A program made the position numbers and the translations under genes. From Geomonas silvestris (GTDB lineage Bacteria > Desulfobacterota > Desulfuromonadia > Geobacterales > Geobacteraceae): a stretch of 64,000 bases of DNA. The notes under the pieces were generated by a model. The model was given only the letters and a program-made list of their open reading frames with translations, did no database searches and was not told the DNA's origin. Within the stretch, counting starts at the first letter, position 1; every line of letters starts with the position of its first letter. Location: NCBI RefSeq assembly GCF_014193515.1, contig NZ_BLXX01000013.1:62001-126000 (forward strand), read 5' to 3'. This document shows positions 20,222 through 29,821 of this stretch, piece after piece.

Positions 20222-22225
20222 ATGAGCGTTACCAAGCGAAGCGTCTGCCCGTTCGACTGCCCCGATACCTGCGGTCTTTTGATCGAGGTCGAAAACGACC
20301 AGGCCGTGAAGGTCTCTGGCGACCCGGAGCACCCCTTCACCCGCGGGACGCTCTGCCCGAAGATGCTTCACTACGAAAAAAGCGTGCACTCGCCGCTTCG
20401 ACTCACCCAACCGCTCAAGCGCACCGGCGCCAAGGGGAGCGGGGAGTTCACCCCGATCTCCTGGGACGAGGCGATCGCGGAGATCGCCGGACGCTGGCGC
20501 GGCATCGTCGAGCGCTTCGGCGCCGAGGCGATCCTCCCCTACTCCTATGCCGGAACCATGGGGGTGGTGCAGCGCAACGCCGGGCACCCCTTCTTCCACC
20601 GTTTGGGCGCCTCCCGGCTGAACCGGACCATCTGCTCGCCGGCCAAGGGGGCGGGGTGGCAGGCGGTGATGGGGCGCACCCCGACGCCGCACCCGGATAG
20701 CGCCGGCTCGAGCGACCTCCTCATCCTGTGGGGGATCAACGCGGCCGCCACCAGCATCCATTTCCTGCACGCGGTGAAACAGGTGAAGAAAAACGGGGGC
20801 CGGGTGCTGCTCATCGACACCTACCGGACCCCCACCGCCTCGAGCGCGGACCGGACCTACCTGGTGCGCCCGGGAAGCGACGGCGCCCTGGCCCTTGGGA
20901 TCATGCACATCCTCTCCCGCGAGGGGCTCGTGGACCGCGCCTTCCTGGAAGCCGAGGTGCAGGGGTACCCCGAGCTCGAGCGCGAGGTGCTGCCGCGCCA
21001 CACACCCGAGGAGACCGCACGGCTCACCGGACTTAAGATCGCCGAGATCGAGGAGCTGGCCTTAAGCTTCGGCCGCGCCCGCGCCCCCTTCATCAGGCTG
21101 GGAAGCGGCCTGTCCCGCTACGGCAACGGCGCCATGACGGTGCGCACCATCTCCTGCCTGCCGGCCCTGGTGGGAGCCTGGGGGAAACCGGGGGGCGGCA
21201 TGTTCCCGGACACCTCCACCGGCACCGCCTTCGCGATGGGCGAGATCACCCACGAGGATTTCCAGCGCCAGCCGACCCGTCTCGTCAACATGAACCGGCT
21301 GGGGCACGCCCTGAACGAACTCGCCGACCCGCCGGTCATGAGCCTCTACGTCTACCACTCGAACCCGGCCGCGGTCACTCCGGACCAGAACGCCGTCCTC
21401 AAGGGGCTCTCCCGCGAGGACCTCTTCACCGTGGTGCACGAGCGCTTCATGACCGACACGGCGCGCTACGCCGACCTGGTGCTGCCGGCCACCTCGTCCC
21501 TGGAACACAGCGACATCTACCGCGCCTACGGCACCTACTGCATCCAGCGCGCGCAGGCCGCCATCCCTCCGGTGGGGGAGAGCCGCTCCAACTGGGAGGT
21601 CTTCGGCCTGCTCGCCGCGGCCCTTGGTTTCGAGGAGCCGATCTTTAAGGAGACGGCGGACCAGGTGATCGACCGGATCCTCGCGCTCCCCTCCCCGCTG
21701 CGCCAGGGGATCGACGAAGCGGCGCTCGCCGAGGGGCGCGCCGTGGAGCTCACCGTGGAACGCAGCGGCGGCTGGCTCACCGATTCCGGGAAGATCGAGA
21801 TCTTAAACCCGCAGCTGAGCCACCCGCTCCCCGGGTACCTCCCAAGCCACGAGGAAGAGGGGAAACTCCCCTTCCGGCTCATGACGGCCCCCAACCCCTA
21901 CGCCTTGAACGCGACCTTCTACGAGCAGGAGGAGTTGCGCCGCAAGCAGGGGGGGATGCAGCTCAAGATGAACCCGGCCGACGCCGCGGCCCGCGGGCTG
22001 GCAAGCGGCGAGCCGGTCCTCGCCTCCAACGAGTTGGGCGAGGTGACCTTCAGCCTCGAGGTGACCGACCAGGTCCCGACGGGAGTGGTGGTCGCCGAGG
22101 GGGTCTGGTGGCTCGACTACGCACCGGGCAAACGCTCCGTGAACGCGCTCACCTCCCAGCGGCTGACCGACGACGGGGAAGGGAGCACCTTCTACGACAA
22201 CCGGGTCGAGGTGCGGCGCGCCTGA
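20222..22225 (+). CDS. molybdopterin-dependent oxidoreductase with [4Fe-4S] site
   Basis: This 667-residue protein belongs to the DMSO reductase superfamily with a bis-MGD cofactor. The N-terminal cluster motif is C-x3-C-x3-C (CPFDCPDTC, residues 9-17) with the fourth Cys in GTLCPK. The NRTICSPAKGAGW segment near residue 140 lies where the metal ligand sits in relatives, and the C-terminal MGD-binding domain begins near 550 with RLMTAPNPYALN. There is no Tat or Sec signal, so it is cytoplasmic. CAGGAGAAGAT gives a strong ribosome binding site at 20222. No partner electron-transfer subunit lies beside it. The substrate is unknown; formate- or polysulfide-type labels would be guesses. Confidence 0.88.
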   Translation: MSVTKRSVCPFDCPDTCGLLIEVENDQAVKVSGDPEHPFTRGTLCPKMLHYEKSVHSPLRLTQPLKRTGAKGSGEFTPISWDEAIAEIAGRWRGIVERFGAEAILPYSYAGTMGVVQRNAGHPFFHRLGASRLNRTICSPAKGAGWQAVMGRTPTPHPDSAGSSDLLILWGINAAATSIHFLHAVKQVKKNGGRVLLIDTYRTPTASSADRTYLVRPGSDGALALGIMHILSREGLVDRAFLEAEVQGYPELEREVLPRHTPEETARLTGLKIAEIEELALSFGRARAPFIRLGSGLSRYGNGAMTVRTISCLPALVGAWGKPGGGMFPDTSTGTAFAMGEITHEDFQRQPTRLVNMNRLGHALNELADPPVMSLYVYHSNPAAVTPDQNAVLKGLSREDLFTVVHERFMTDTARYADLVLPATSSLEHSDIYRAYGTYCIQRAQAAIPPVGESRSNWEVFGLLAAALGFEEPIFKETADQVIDRILALPSPLRQGIDEAALAEGRAVELTVERSGGWLTDSGKIEILNPQLSHPLPGYLPSHEEEGKLPFRLMTAPNPYALNATFYEQEELRRKQGGMQLKMNPADAAARGLASGEPVLASNELGEVTFSLEVTDQVPTGVVVAEGVWWLDYAPGKRSVNALTSQRLTDDGEGSTFYDNRVEVRRA

Positions 22226-22310
22226 TGCTGCCAGATTTTGCTCATGTTTTTGCTTGACAGGCCGAAGAGGGAGGAACTGATCGGCAATTACAGCAAAGGC
22301 GAGGGCACTT

Positions 22311-23252
22311 ATGGAAGCGAATAACAAGATCCTTCTGGAGAGCGGCACCAACGAGCTTGAGATCGTGGAGTTCCGGATCGACGAGCGCGACAGCAAGGGG
22401 AACGTCATTCCCTGCTTCTTCGGCGTCAACGTGGCGAAGGTCAGGGAGATCATCCGCCTGCCGAACCTGCGCAAGGTGGTCAACGCGAACTCCGCCATCA
22501 GCGGGATGATCAAGCTGCGCGACCAGGTCATCACGCTCATCGACCTGTCGCAGGCCCTCAACAAGGATACCGACGGCATCGCCGCCGACCGGGTGATCGT
22601 CCTCGAGTTCAACCGGATCATCGTCGGGATCCTGGTGCACTCGGTTTCCCGGATCTACCGGATCTCCTGGGAGAACGTGGAGCCGCCGGTACGCGCGATC
22701 CACGATGCCAACATAACCGGCGTGGTCAAGATGGAAGACCGCATCATCCTGATCCTCGACTTCGAGAAGATCATCGGCGAACTCTCCTCCGCGGAGGCGC
22801 TGCACACCCCGACCCAGGAGCTCATGCTGGCGCACTCTCCGGTGAACCGCGGCGAGAAAACCATCCTGGTCGCCGACGACTCGAACTTCATCCGCCAAAC
22901 CATCTGCAGCTCGCTGCGCGAGGCGGGGTACAAGGTGCTGGAAGCGGAGAACGGCGAGGAGGCCTGGGACAAGGTGAACGCGCTCATGAACCAAAGCCGC
23001 GAAGAGGGGAGCGGGATCCAAGGCCGGCTCAACCTGATCATCACCGACATCGAGATGCCGCGCATGGACGGCCTGCACCTGACCTCGCTGGTGCGCAAGG
23101 AGTCGATGCTGGACCAGATCCCGGTGGTGATCTTCTCCTCGCTGGCCAGCGACGACAACAAGATGAAGTGGAAGGACCTCGGCGCGAGCGACATCCTGAC
23201 CAAACCCGACCTCCCCAACCTGGTCGAAAAGGCGGACAATCTTGTCCTTTGA
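22311..23252 (+). CDS. cheV: chemotaxis coupling protein CheV (CheW-REC)
   Basis: This 313-residue protein couples chemoreceptors to CheA and is tuned by phosphorylation. The CheW-like domain spans about residues 10-165 (VAKVREIIRLPNLRKV, then MIKLRDQVITLIDL). The receiver spans about 185-313, with VADDSNFIR for the acidic pocket, the phosphoacceptor Asp246 in ITDIEMPRMDG, and the conserved Lys in LTKPD. The ATG at 22311 follows GCGAGGGC. No other che gene is adjacent. Its stop overlaps the likely TTG start of the downstream glycosyltransferase, so the two may be co-translated although their functions look unrelated. Confidence 0.93.
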   Translation: MEANNKILLESGTNELEIVEFRIDERDSKGNVIPCFFGVNVAKVREIIRLPNLRKVVNANSAISGMIKLRDQVITLIDLSQALNKDTDGIAADRVIVLEFNRIIVGILVHSVSRIYRISWENVEPPVRAIHDANITGVVKMEDRIILILDFEKIIGELSSAEALHTPTQELMLAHSPVNRGEKTILVADDSNFIRQTICSSLREAGYKVLEAENGEEAWDKVNALMNQSREEGSGIQGRLNLIITDIEMPRMDGLHLTSLVRKESMLDQIPVVIFSSLASDDNKMKWKDLGASDILTKPDLPNLVEKADNLVL

Positions 23253-24309
23253 GTGGCACCCTGAGCTTTCGGTGATCGTGCCGGTTCTCAACGAATCGGC
23301 CGCCCTCCTCCCCTTCCTCGCGGGTCTGGCCCGCCAGGAAGAGGTCCGGTTCGAGGTGATCCTCTCGGACGGGGGGTCCGAGGACGGCAGCGTCCCTCTC
23401 GCCGAAAGCCTCGCCAACCGGCTCCCCTTTCCGCTCGGCGTTTTGAGCGGTCCGCGGGGGCGTGCCGGCCAGCTGAACCGCGGGGCCGCCCGGGCCCGGG
23501 CCCCCAAGCTTTTATTCCTGCACTGCGACTGCGAGCTCTCCGACCCCCTCGCGCTGCGTAACGCCCTGGACGCCCTCTCCACGGCGCAAGCGCGCGGGGA
23601 CCGGGTGGCCGGCCGCTTCCGACTCGAGTTCGACGTCCCCGGCCCCGTCCCCCTCCCCTACCGCTACTACGGAGCCAAGGCAACCCTGGACCGCCCCGGA
23701 TGCACCCACGGCGACCAGGGTTTTCTCATGTCTGCGGAGCTTTTTCGGGAGTTAGGCCCCTTCGACGAGAGCCTCCCGATCATGGAGGACACCTTCCTGG
23801 CCGAGCGGCTGCGCCGGACCGGGCGCTGGCTGCTTTTCCCCGGCACCCTGAAGACCTCGCCGCGCCGCTTCCTGAGCGAGGGGCTCCTCCCCCGCCAGAC
23901 CCTGAACGCCATGATCAGCTGCCTGGCGGCCATCGGGCGGCTGGAACTCATCGAGGAGCTCAAGGGGTGCTACCGCAGCCAGCATGCCGCACACCGCCTG
24001 GAGCTCGCCCCGTTTCACCGGACCGTGCGCGCCTGGATCGACCGGCTCCCGGCAAGGGAGCGCCGGGCATTCTGGCTGGAGACCGGGAACTTCGTGCGGC
24101 TCAACGCCTGGCAGATCCCGTTTTTCCTGGACGTGGTGCTGGAGACGGCCCGGCCGGGTGCCGGCGGCACCTTCCTGAAGCTGCACGACCGCGTCCTGGC
24201 GCGCCTTCTGGACACCGGGCTCGCCGACCGCCTCGCGGCCCGGCTGGTGCGGGTGTGGTTCTGGGCGGCCTGCAAAAACCAGGAGCGTCAGACGCACAAC
24301 GGCCGGTGA
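23242..24309 (+). CDS. family 2 glycosyltransferase (TIGR04283-like) with C-terminal extension
   Basis: This 355-residue protein starts with a GT-A fold: LSVIVPVLNES, SDGGSEDGS, then GRAGQLNRGA and the LHCDCEL metal site. The GDQGFLMSAELFRELGPFDE segment is typical of the TIGR04283 group. Those enzymes usually end near residue 230; here about 120 more residues follow (from CYRSQHAAHRL) with no domain I know. The start is probably TTG at 23242, inside the end of cheV, after AAGGCGG; no in-frame ATG precedes the VIVPVLNE strand. The sugar and acceptor are unknown. Confidence 0.82.
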   Translation: MSFEWHPELSVIVPVLNESAALLPFLAGLARQEEVRFEVILSDGGSEDGSVPLAESLANRLPFPLGVLSGPRGRAGQLNRGAARARAPKLLFLHCDCELSDPLALRNALDALSTAQARGDRVAGRFRLEFDVPGPVPLPYRYYGAKATLDRPGCTHGDQGFLMSAELFRELGPFDESLPIMEDTFLAERLRRTGRWLLFPGTLKTSPRRFLSEGLLPRQTLNAMISCLAAIGRLELIEELKGCYRSQHAAHRLELAPFHRTVRAWIDRLPARERRAFWLETGNFVRLNAWQIPFFLDVVLETARPGAGGTFLKLHDRVLARLLDTGLADRLAARLVRVWFWAACKNQERQTHNGR

Positions 24310-24337
24310 AACCAACTGGGAGTCGGCTGCACCGGCC
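24301..24337. other. inverted repeat over the glycosyltransferase stop
   Basis: GGCCGGTG at 24301-24308 pairs with CACCGGCC at 24330-24337. No T-tract follows. It could stabilise or weakly terminate the cheV-glycosyltransferase message. Confidence 0.4.
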
Positions 24338-24415
24338 ACTGGAAAGATAAAGGACCTAAAGGAGCTGAAGTGACGAAAGGGACCTAAAAAGGGACCGGGT
24401 CCCCAGGCGACAAGG

Positions 24416-25138
24416 TCAGTGCCTCTCCCCGGCCTCTCCCAGGGTCTCGTCCACCACTATTTTCAGGGTCTCGCGCAGCTCCTCGTCGACGTCCAGGAAT
24501 TCGACGCCGAACCCCGGCGGCAAACCCGGGTTGACCCGGTTGCCATCCTCGTTGACCCAGGCGATGCGGGCAGAAAGCTCGCGCAGCACCATCTTCGACT
24601 CGGGAAGGTAGAGCGCCAGCTTGATCAGCTGCTCTTCACGCACCGGCTCGTGGCTCGCCACGAAGACCCCGCCGTCGCTTATGTCCATCACGTTCCCCCC
24701 CACGGAGCTCCCCGCAAAGGCGAACAGGGCCGGGAACTGGCAGGGCACCCGCTCCTCCCGGCGGTCCACCGCGTCGGTGTAGCGGCGCGCCTTTTCCAGG
24801 AACTCGCGCCGGTCGATCGGCTTGGTGATGAAGTCGTCGCACCCGGCCTGCCCCGCCCGCTCGCGGTCGCCTTCCCGCCCCGCCGTGGTCACCATGATCA
24901 CCGGGATGGAGCTTAAGAAGGGATCCGCCTTGAGTTCCTGGCAGCACTCGCAGCCGTCCATGACCGGCATGTTCATGTCGAGAAAGATCAGGTCGGGAGG
25001 ATCCTTGCGGATCATCTCCAGGGCCAGGGCGCCGTTGAGCGCCGTGAGCACCTCGACGTGCGAGAGTTTCAGGAAGCTCTTCTCCAACTCCAGCACCAGC
25101 TTCGTGTCGTCCACCAGCAGAATCTTAGGTTTGGCCAC
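24416..25138 (-). CDS. response regulator with PilZ output (REC-PilZ)
   Basis: This 240-residue protein combines a receiver (residues 1-120) and a PilZ domain (about 125-225). Receiver features are LLVDDTKLV, the phosphoacceptor Asp near 54 in FLDMNMPVMDG, and the Lys in ITKPIDR. PilZ features are DRREERVPCQFP and NVMDISDGGVFVAS, which keep the RxxR and DxSxxG boxes needed for cyclic di-GMP. I use the GTG at 25138 because GGGAGCGGAGC lies directly upstream; the open frame reaches 25159. It links phosphotransfer to cyclic di-GMP signalling, with targets unknown. It is convergent with the glycosyltransferase. Confidence 0.88.
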   Translation of the reverse strand: MAKPKILLVDDTKLVLELEKSFLKLSHVEVLTALNGALALEMIRKDPPDLIFLDMNMPVMDGCECCQELKADPFLSSIPVIMVTTAGREGDRERAGQAGCDDFITKPIDRREFLEKARRYTDAVDRREERVPCQFPALFAFAGSSVGGNVMDISDGGVFVASHEPVREEQLIKLALYLPESKMVLRELSARIAWVNEDGNRVNPGLPPGFGVEFLDVDEELRETLKIVVDETLGEAGERH

Positions 25139-25284
25139 GCTCCGCTCCCTTTGCCGCAAAGATGTTGCTGCCCTACCATCATTAAAGCCCAGACGTCTCA
25201 GCCGTCATTAATCTCTCAGGATGCCCGGTTTGTCAAGTCTCCAGGTGGGCGCTGCCGGGCCCGCTGCCGGCAAAACCTGCCCCT

Positions 25285-26154
25285 TCAGCAGATCACCCGC
25301 ACGAACCCGCCGAGAGAGCGCAGGGTGAGCGGGGCGACGCCGAAGTAGTCGCCGTCCAACTGGACCGGCTTGTCCCCGGCCACCGTCACCTCGCTCGCCG
25401 CGAAGCTGGTGACGAAGCGCCCCGGAACCGGGCGCTTCAAGCCGAGCTTGAGGGCGAGTTTCAGGTAGTTGAGGGGGCCCCCCTCAATGCAGAGGACCTG
25501 GAAGCCGGGGCTGAAGAGGTCGGCCTCGGGGGCGAGCAGGAAGTCCCCGCCGTAGCGCGCCGCGTTGCAGACGATGACGCTGTGGCAGACCACGCTGCGC
25601 CCGGCGCCGGTCACCTGCAGGGTGCCGCGCTCCCAGCCGCCCGCCACGCGCAACGCCGAGAGGAGGTAGGCCCCCTTCCCCAGGAGCCGTTTTTCGGCAA
25701 GGCGCACCCCGCGCACCACCTGGCCGTCCACGCCGACCCCGGCCATCAAGAGGAAGCGGCGCCGCACCCCGGCGCACTCCAGCTCCCCCACGGAGATCGG
25801 CCGCGAAACGGCGCGCGCGATGCGCCCGAGGGCGTCCTCAAGCGAGCGGATCTTCAACTCCCGGGCGAGGACGTTGGCGGTCCCCAGCGGGAGCACCCCC
25901 AGGGTCGCCACCCCGGGACGCAGGCCGTTGAGGACCCCATTCAGGGTGCCGTCCCCTCCCATGACCAGGATGAGCGGCGCGGCCTCCTCGGCGCAGATCC
26001 GGGCGGCAAAACGGGCGGGATCCTCGGCGGAGGCGGTTTCCAGCAACAGGGGATCGAGGCCCGTTTCGCGCAGGGCGGCGAGGGCCAGGTCGAGGGAGGC
26101 TTTCGAGAAGCTCCCCGAGGTGGGGTTCACGATAACATGGCAGCGTGGCGGCAT
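25285..26154 (-). CDS. diacylglycerol/lipid kinase (DAGK catalytic family)
   Basis: This 289-residue cytoplasmic lipid kinase resembles YegS/BmrU proteins. The nucleotide site is VMGGDGTLNGVLNGL near residue 60, followed by LGVLPLGTANVLAREL. The later HSVIVCNAARYGGDFLLAPEAD and VQLDGDYFG segments close the two-domain fold. It probably phosphorylates diacylglycerol or a related membrane lipid. I start it at the ATG at 26154, beginning MPPRCHVIVNPTSG as in relatives. The 105-codon upstream extension crosses a REP-like repeat and is not conserved-looking. The ribosome binding site is weak. Confidence 0.88.
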   Translation of the reverse strand: MPPRCHVIVNPTSGSFSKASLDLALAALRETGLDPLLLETASAEDPARFAARICAEEAAPLILVMGGDGTLNGVLNGLRPGVATLGVLPLGTANVLARELKIRSLEDALGRIARAVSRPISVGELECAGVRRRFLLMAGVGVDGQVVRGVRLAEKRLLGKGAYLLSALRVAGGWERGTLQVTGAGRSVVCHSVIVCNAARYGGDFLLAPEADLFSPGFQVLCIEGGPLNYLKLALKLGLKRPVPGRFVTSFAASEVTVAGDKPVQLDGDYFGVAPLTLRSLGGFVRVIC

Positions 26155-26317
26155 TAAGGGCACCCGGTCGGAGAAAGGGGCGCGCGAGGCGCCCCGAGGC
26201 TTTGGGTCGGTTGAGGATTTGCGGAGAGGATAGTAAAACAGATGGGGAGTTTGGGGAAGCTCTTTTTGACGGGGGCGGAAAGGGGCGGCTGAAAGCCGGC
26301 TACCTAGAGATCGCAGC

Positions 26318-26360
26318 TTCCCCCTCACCCTCTCCCGCAGGGGGAGAGGGGACTCATGTT
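26318..26360. repeat. REP-like family B copy
   Basis: GCAGCTTCCCCCTCACCC is followed by CTCTCCCGCAGGGGGAGAGG, a perfect hairpin. It lies in the gap between the lipid kinase start and the protease stop. Confidence 0.75.
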
Positions 26361-26449
26361 GCAACGATCCCGTGGAAGGATCTTCGGGTAACGGTACTGC
26401 CGGTATCCTCGGCCAGGCGGTGGATGCGCTGAAGATGCTGCAAAGCCGC

Positions 26450-28891
26450 CTAGGAGGCTTCGCCCTCACCGCCGCCCTTGGCCGTCTCCTTCTCGTCCGG
26501 TTTGCCCAACTTGCGCAGCCGCTCCACCATCGACTTCAGCCGCTCGTTCACCAGGAAGTTCACGCTCCCTTCGGGATAGCTGCCGTCGGGTTGCAGCTCG
26601 CCCGCCGGCACCCCGGTCAGGACCTCGATCCCCTGGTCCACGGTCTCGACGCTCCAGATGTGGAACTCTCCGGCCTGGACCGCCTGCACCACCTCGTCGC
26701 TCAGCATCAGGTTGCGCTCGTTGATCTTCGGGATCATCACCCCCTGGTCCCCGGTGAGCCCCTTCGCCTTGCAGACCGCAAAGAACCCCTCGACCTTGTA
26801 GTTCACCCCGCCGATCGGCTGGATCTGGCCGTGCTGGTTCACCGAGCCGGTCACCGCGATCCCCTGGCGCACCGGGAGCCCGGAGAGCGCCGAAAGGAGC
26901 CCGTAGAGCTCGGCAGAGGAGGCGCTGTCCCCCTCGATCCCCTCGTAGGACTGCTCGAAGCAGATCGAGGCGGAGAAGGAGAGCGGCTTGTCCTGGGCGA
27001 ACTTCCCCCCCAGGTAACCGGTGAGGATCAGCACCCCCTTGTCGTGGATCGGCCCGGAGAGCTTCACCTCGCGCTCGATGTTCACCATCCCGGCGCGCCC
27101 GAGGGTCACGCGCACGGTGAGCCGCGAGGGGCGGCCGAAGGTGTAGTCGGCAAGGGTCATGACCGAGAGGCCGTTTATCTGCCCCACCACGCTCCCCTCG
27201 GTGTCGCACAGGATGGTGCCGTCGGCCAGGAACTCCTGCAGGCGCTCTTCGAGCCGGTTCGAGCGGTAGGTCTTTTCGTCGAGCGCCTTTTTCACCCACG
27301 TGCGGTCCACCAACTCGGCGCCGCCGTTGGTCGCCCAGAAGCTCGCCTCGCGCAACAGGTCGGAGAGCTCCATGAACTGCGTCGAGAGCCGCTCCTGGTC
27401 CTCGACCAGCCGTGCCGCGTGCTCGAGGACCGCCGCGACGCCGCTGGGATCGAAGTGCAGGAGCCCCTCCTTGCGGCAGTGGCTCGCCACGAACAGGGCG
27501 TAGTCCTGTACCAGCTGCGGGGTCCTTTTGATGTTGGAGTCGAACTCGGCCTTCACCTTGAAGAACTTGCGGTACTCCGGCTCGAGGTAGAAGAGCAGGT
27601 AGTAGATCAGGTACGAGCCGATCATGATGATCTTGGCGTGCAGCGGGACCGGCTCGGGCTTGAGCGACACCACGGTCATGAAGCGGTACTGCTCGAGGAC
27701 GTCCTCGATGCGGATCTCCGAGTTGCGGATGGCGCGCTTCAGAGACTCCCAGGCAAAGGGGTTGATCAGCACCTCCCGGGCGTCCACGATGAGGTAGCCG
27801 CCGTTGGCACGGTGCAGCGCCCCCGGCTTGATCAGGGTGAAGTTGGTGGTGGCCACCCCTCCCACCTGCATGATGTTCTCGATGCGGCCGAAAAGGTTGT
27901 TGTAGGTGGGGTTGGTCTCGGAGACGATGGGGGCGCCGCGGTCGGGGTCGTTCTCGACCAGGACGTTCACCTGGTAGCGCTCGAAGGTCGGCTCCTGCCG
28001 GGGGAGCTTGAGCCCCGGGATCTGCGGGGGAGGGACCTGGGGCTTGAAGTCCTCCAGGTTCAAAAGGAGGTCCTCCTGCACGCTCTCCAGGTAGGCGAGG
28101 ACCTTCTGGAAGCCGGCGTACTTCTCCTTGAGCGGGTTTAAGTGGTGCCCCACCGCGGAGAGCCCCAACTCCCGGTCCAGCTGGGCCAGGGCGTCCCTGA
28201 GCGCCTTCTCGTTCTCGCGCACCTGGCGCAAGACGTCGTTTAACTTCTCGGTGAGCTCGCGCCCCAGGTTATCGACCCGCTCGCGCTCCTCGGGCTCGAG
28301 GGAATCGTACTCCTCCTGGGTGAAGTTGCGCCCCTCCTTCTGGGGGACGATGACCAGCCCCGACACGGTGCGCTGCAGGGCGAACCCCTGCTCGCCGGCC
28401 TCCTTCTCGAGATCGGCGAACATCTCGCCGTTTTTCTCCTGGAAGGTCTCGATGATGGCGACCCGGTTGGTCTCGTACTCCTTGCTCTCCAGGGCGGTGG
28501 GGATATTCACCCTCACGTAGTCCAACAGCTCGCGCAGGTCCGCGGCCAGCTCGCCCCCCTTCCCCGCCGGAAGGGGGAGGGCGATCGGGGAGTCCGGGTT
28601 GTCGAAGTTGTGCACGTAGCACCAGTCGCTGGGGGGAGGCTCTTCCTTCGCCTTGCGCCGGAGCATGCTGCAGATGGTGGAGCTGCGGCCGGTGCCGGGC
28701 TCGCCGGCCAGGTAGAGGTTGAACCCGTTGTTGGTCATCCCCAGGCCGAACTCGATGGCGGCCAGCGCCCGCTCCTGACCGATGCTCCCTTCGAGGTTGG
28801 TGAACTCTTCGGTGGACGTGAAGCGGAACTGGGCGGGATCGCATACCCAGCACAGTCTCTCTACGGGAACCAGGCGATCGGATGCAGCCAT
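26450..28891 (-). CDS. Lon-type AAA+ protease (AAA_32/LonH-like)
   Basis: This 813-residue ATP-dependent serine protease is related to E. coli YcbZ and archaeal LonB rather than classical LonA. The Walker A region reads LAGEPGTGRSS near residue 60, and a long coiled coil (residues about 180-280) interrupts the ATPase. An LVDAREVLINPFAWESLKRA-like Walker B/arginine region lies near 375. The S16 protease domain carries the catalytic Ser in EGDSASSAEL near 650 and the catalytic Lys in GGVNYKVEGF. It lacks the Lon substrate-binding N-domain. AAGGAGG precedes the ATG at 28891. It follows lipB by 42 nt. Confidence 0.9.
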   Translation of the reverse strand: MAASDRLVPVERLCWVCDPAQFRFTSTEEFTNLEGSIGQERALAAIEFGLGMTNNGFNLYLAGEPGTGRSSTICSMLRRKAKEEPPPSDWCYVHNFDNPDSPIALPLPAGKGGELAADLRELLDYVRVNIPTALESKEYETNRVAIIETFQEKNGEMFADLEKEAGEQGFALQRTVSGLVIVPQKEGRNFTQEEYDSLEPEERERVDNLGRELTEKLNDVLRQVRENEKALRDALAQLDRELGLSAVGHHLNPLKEKYAGFQKVLAYLESVQEDLLLNLEDFKPQVPPPQIPGLKLPRQEPTFERYQVNVLVENDPDRGAPIVSETNPTYNNLFGRIENIMQVGGVATTNFTLIKPGALHRANGGYLIVDAREVLINPFAWESLKRAIRNSEIRIEDVLEQYRFMTVVSLKPEPVPLHAKIIMIGSYLIYYLLFYLEPEYRKFFKVKAEFDSNIKRTPQLVQDYALFVASHCRKEGLLHFDPSGVAAVLEHAARLVEDQERLSTQFMELSDLLREASFWATNGGAELVDRTWVKKALDEKTYRSNRLEERLQEFLADGTILCDTEGSVVGQINGLSVMTLADYTFGRPSRLTVRVTLGRAGMVNIEREVKLSGPIHDKGVLILTGYLGGKFAQDKPLSFSASICFEQSYEGIEGDSASSAELYGLLSALSGLPVRQGIAVTGSVNQHGQIQPIGGVNYKVEGFFAVCKAKGLTGDQGVMIPKINERNLMLSDEVVQAVQAGEFHIWSVETVDQGIEVLTGVPAGELQPDGSYPEGSVNFLVNERLKSMVERLRKLGKPDEKETAKGGGEGEAS

Positions 28892-28933
28892 GCGAGCCTC
28901 CTTGGCAAAAGCGGTGGTGAGGTCGTCGAAAGA

Positions 28934-29551
28934 TCAGCAGTGCGGCAGCCGCCGGTCCAGGTGGACCGGGAAGCGCTCCCGCACCAGGTCCCGGACCTTC
29001 TCGACGCAGAGCGTCTCGCCCCGCTCGCGGGAGAGCGAGGTGATGCGGCAGCCGGGCATGCCGCAGGGGTTGATCCGGTCGAAGGCCGAGGTATCGGAGC
29101 CGACGTTGAGGCAAAACCCGTGCATGGAGACCCAGCGCCTGACCCCCACCCCGATGGCGGCGATTTTGCCGCTCTCGGTCCAGACGCCGGTCCTGCCGGC
29201 AATCGGGAAGCTCGGCACCTGAAGCTCCGCGCAGATCTCGACCAGGAACTCCTCCAGAAAGCGCAGGTAGCGGTGCAGGTCCTTGCCACGGCTGGCCAGG
29301 TCGAGCATCGGGTAGCCGACCAGCTGCCCCGGGCCGTGGTAGGTGACGTCGCCGCCGCGGTTCACCCGGACAGCCTCGACCCCGGGGTCGAGCACGTTTT
29401 CGAGATCGCCCCCGCTCCCCACGGTGTAGACCGGTCTGTGCTCCAAAAGAAGCAGCGTCTCCGCCCCTTGTTCCCTTACCCGGGCGACGCACAGCTCTTG
29501 GATGTCCAGGGCCTCGGAGTACCCGATCAACCCGAGATTTCTCATGATCAT
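28934..29551 (-). CDS. lipB: octanoyl-[acyl-carrier-protein] transferase
   Basis: It transfers octanoate from ACP to the lipoyl domains of dehydrogenase subunits, the first step of lipoate synthesis. At 205 residues it has normal length. Active-site signatures are RGGDVTYHGPGQLVGYP near residues 66-82, the Lys in GKIAAIGVGVRRWVSMHG, and the catalytic Cys in INPCGMPGC. The message begins MIMRNLG; either Met could start. Its position after lpdA, sucB and sucA on the same strand fits, since the sucB product needs lipoylation. lipA is not in the window. Confidence 0.95.
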   Translation of the reverse strand: MIMRNLGLIGYSEALDIQELCVARVREQGAETLLLLEHRPVYTVGSGGDLENVLDPGVEAVRVNRGGDVTYHGPGQLVGYPMLDLASRGKDLHRYLRFLEEFLVEICAELQVPSFPIAGRTGVWTESGKIAAIGVGVRRWVSMHGFCLNVGSDTSAFDRINPCGMPGCRITSLSRERGETLCVEKVRDLVRERFPVHLDRRLPHC

Positions 29552-29754
29552 GCTAAAGGTCCTGCCTTTGATGGGAAAAAGTGTCGCACCGCACGGGAAA
29601 GGGACGGGAGGACACGGGGTTTTACGGGGGTGCCGGCGCGTGGCCTTACCAGCCGCCCACCGGGCTAGGCAATTCTAACACACCGACATGACAAAGGGGA
29701 TTCGGGGCGGCAAAAAAATGGTGTCTTGCCTGCCCCGGATCCCCGGTCTGGATC

Positions 29755-29780
29755 CTGCCTCCCCCTTTGCGGGGGGGCAG
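29755..29780. repeat. REP-like hairpin (family B)
   Basis: CTGCCTCCCCC pairs with GGGGGGGCAG around TTTGC. It lies 3' of lpdA and could also act as an mRNA-stabilising hairpin. There is no T-tract on the minus strand. Confidence 0.55.
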
Positions 29781-29821
29781 CTATGTGGTTGCGAGCAAAA
29801 ATCTCATGAAGCGGTGCAGCC

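Noticed and set aside
26372-28141. 589-codon plus-strand open frame
   Set aside because: Antisense shadow of the Lon-type protease.
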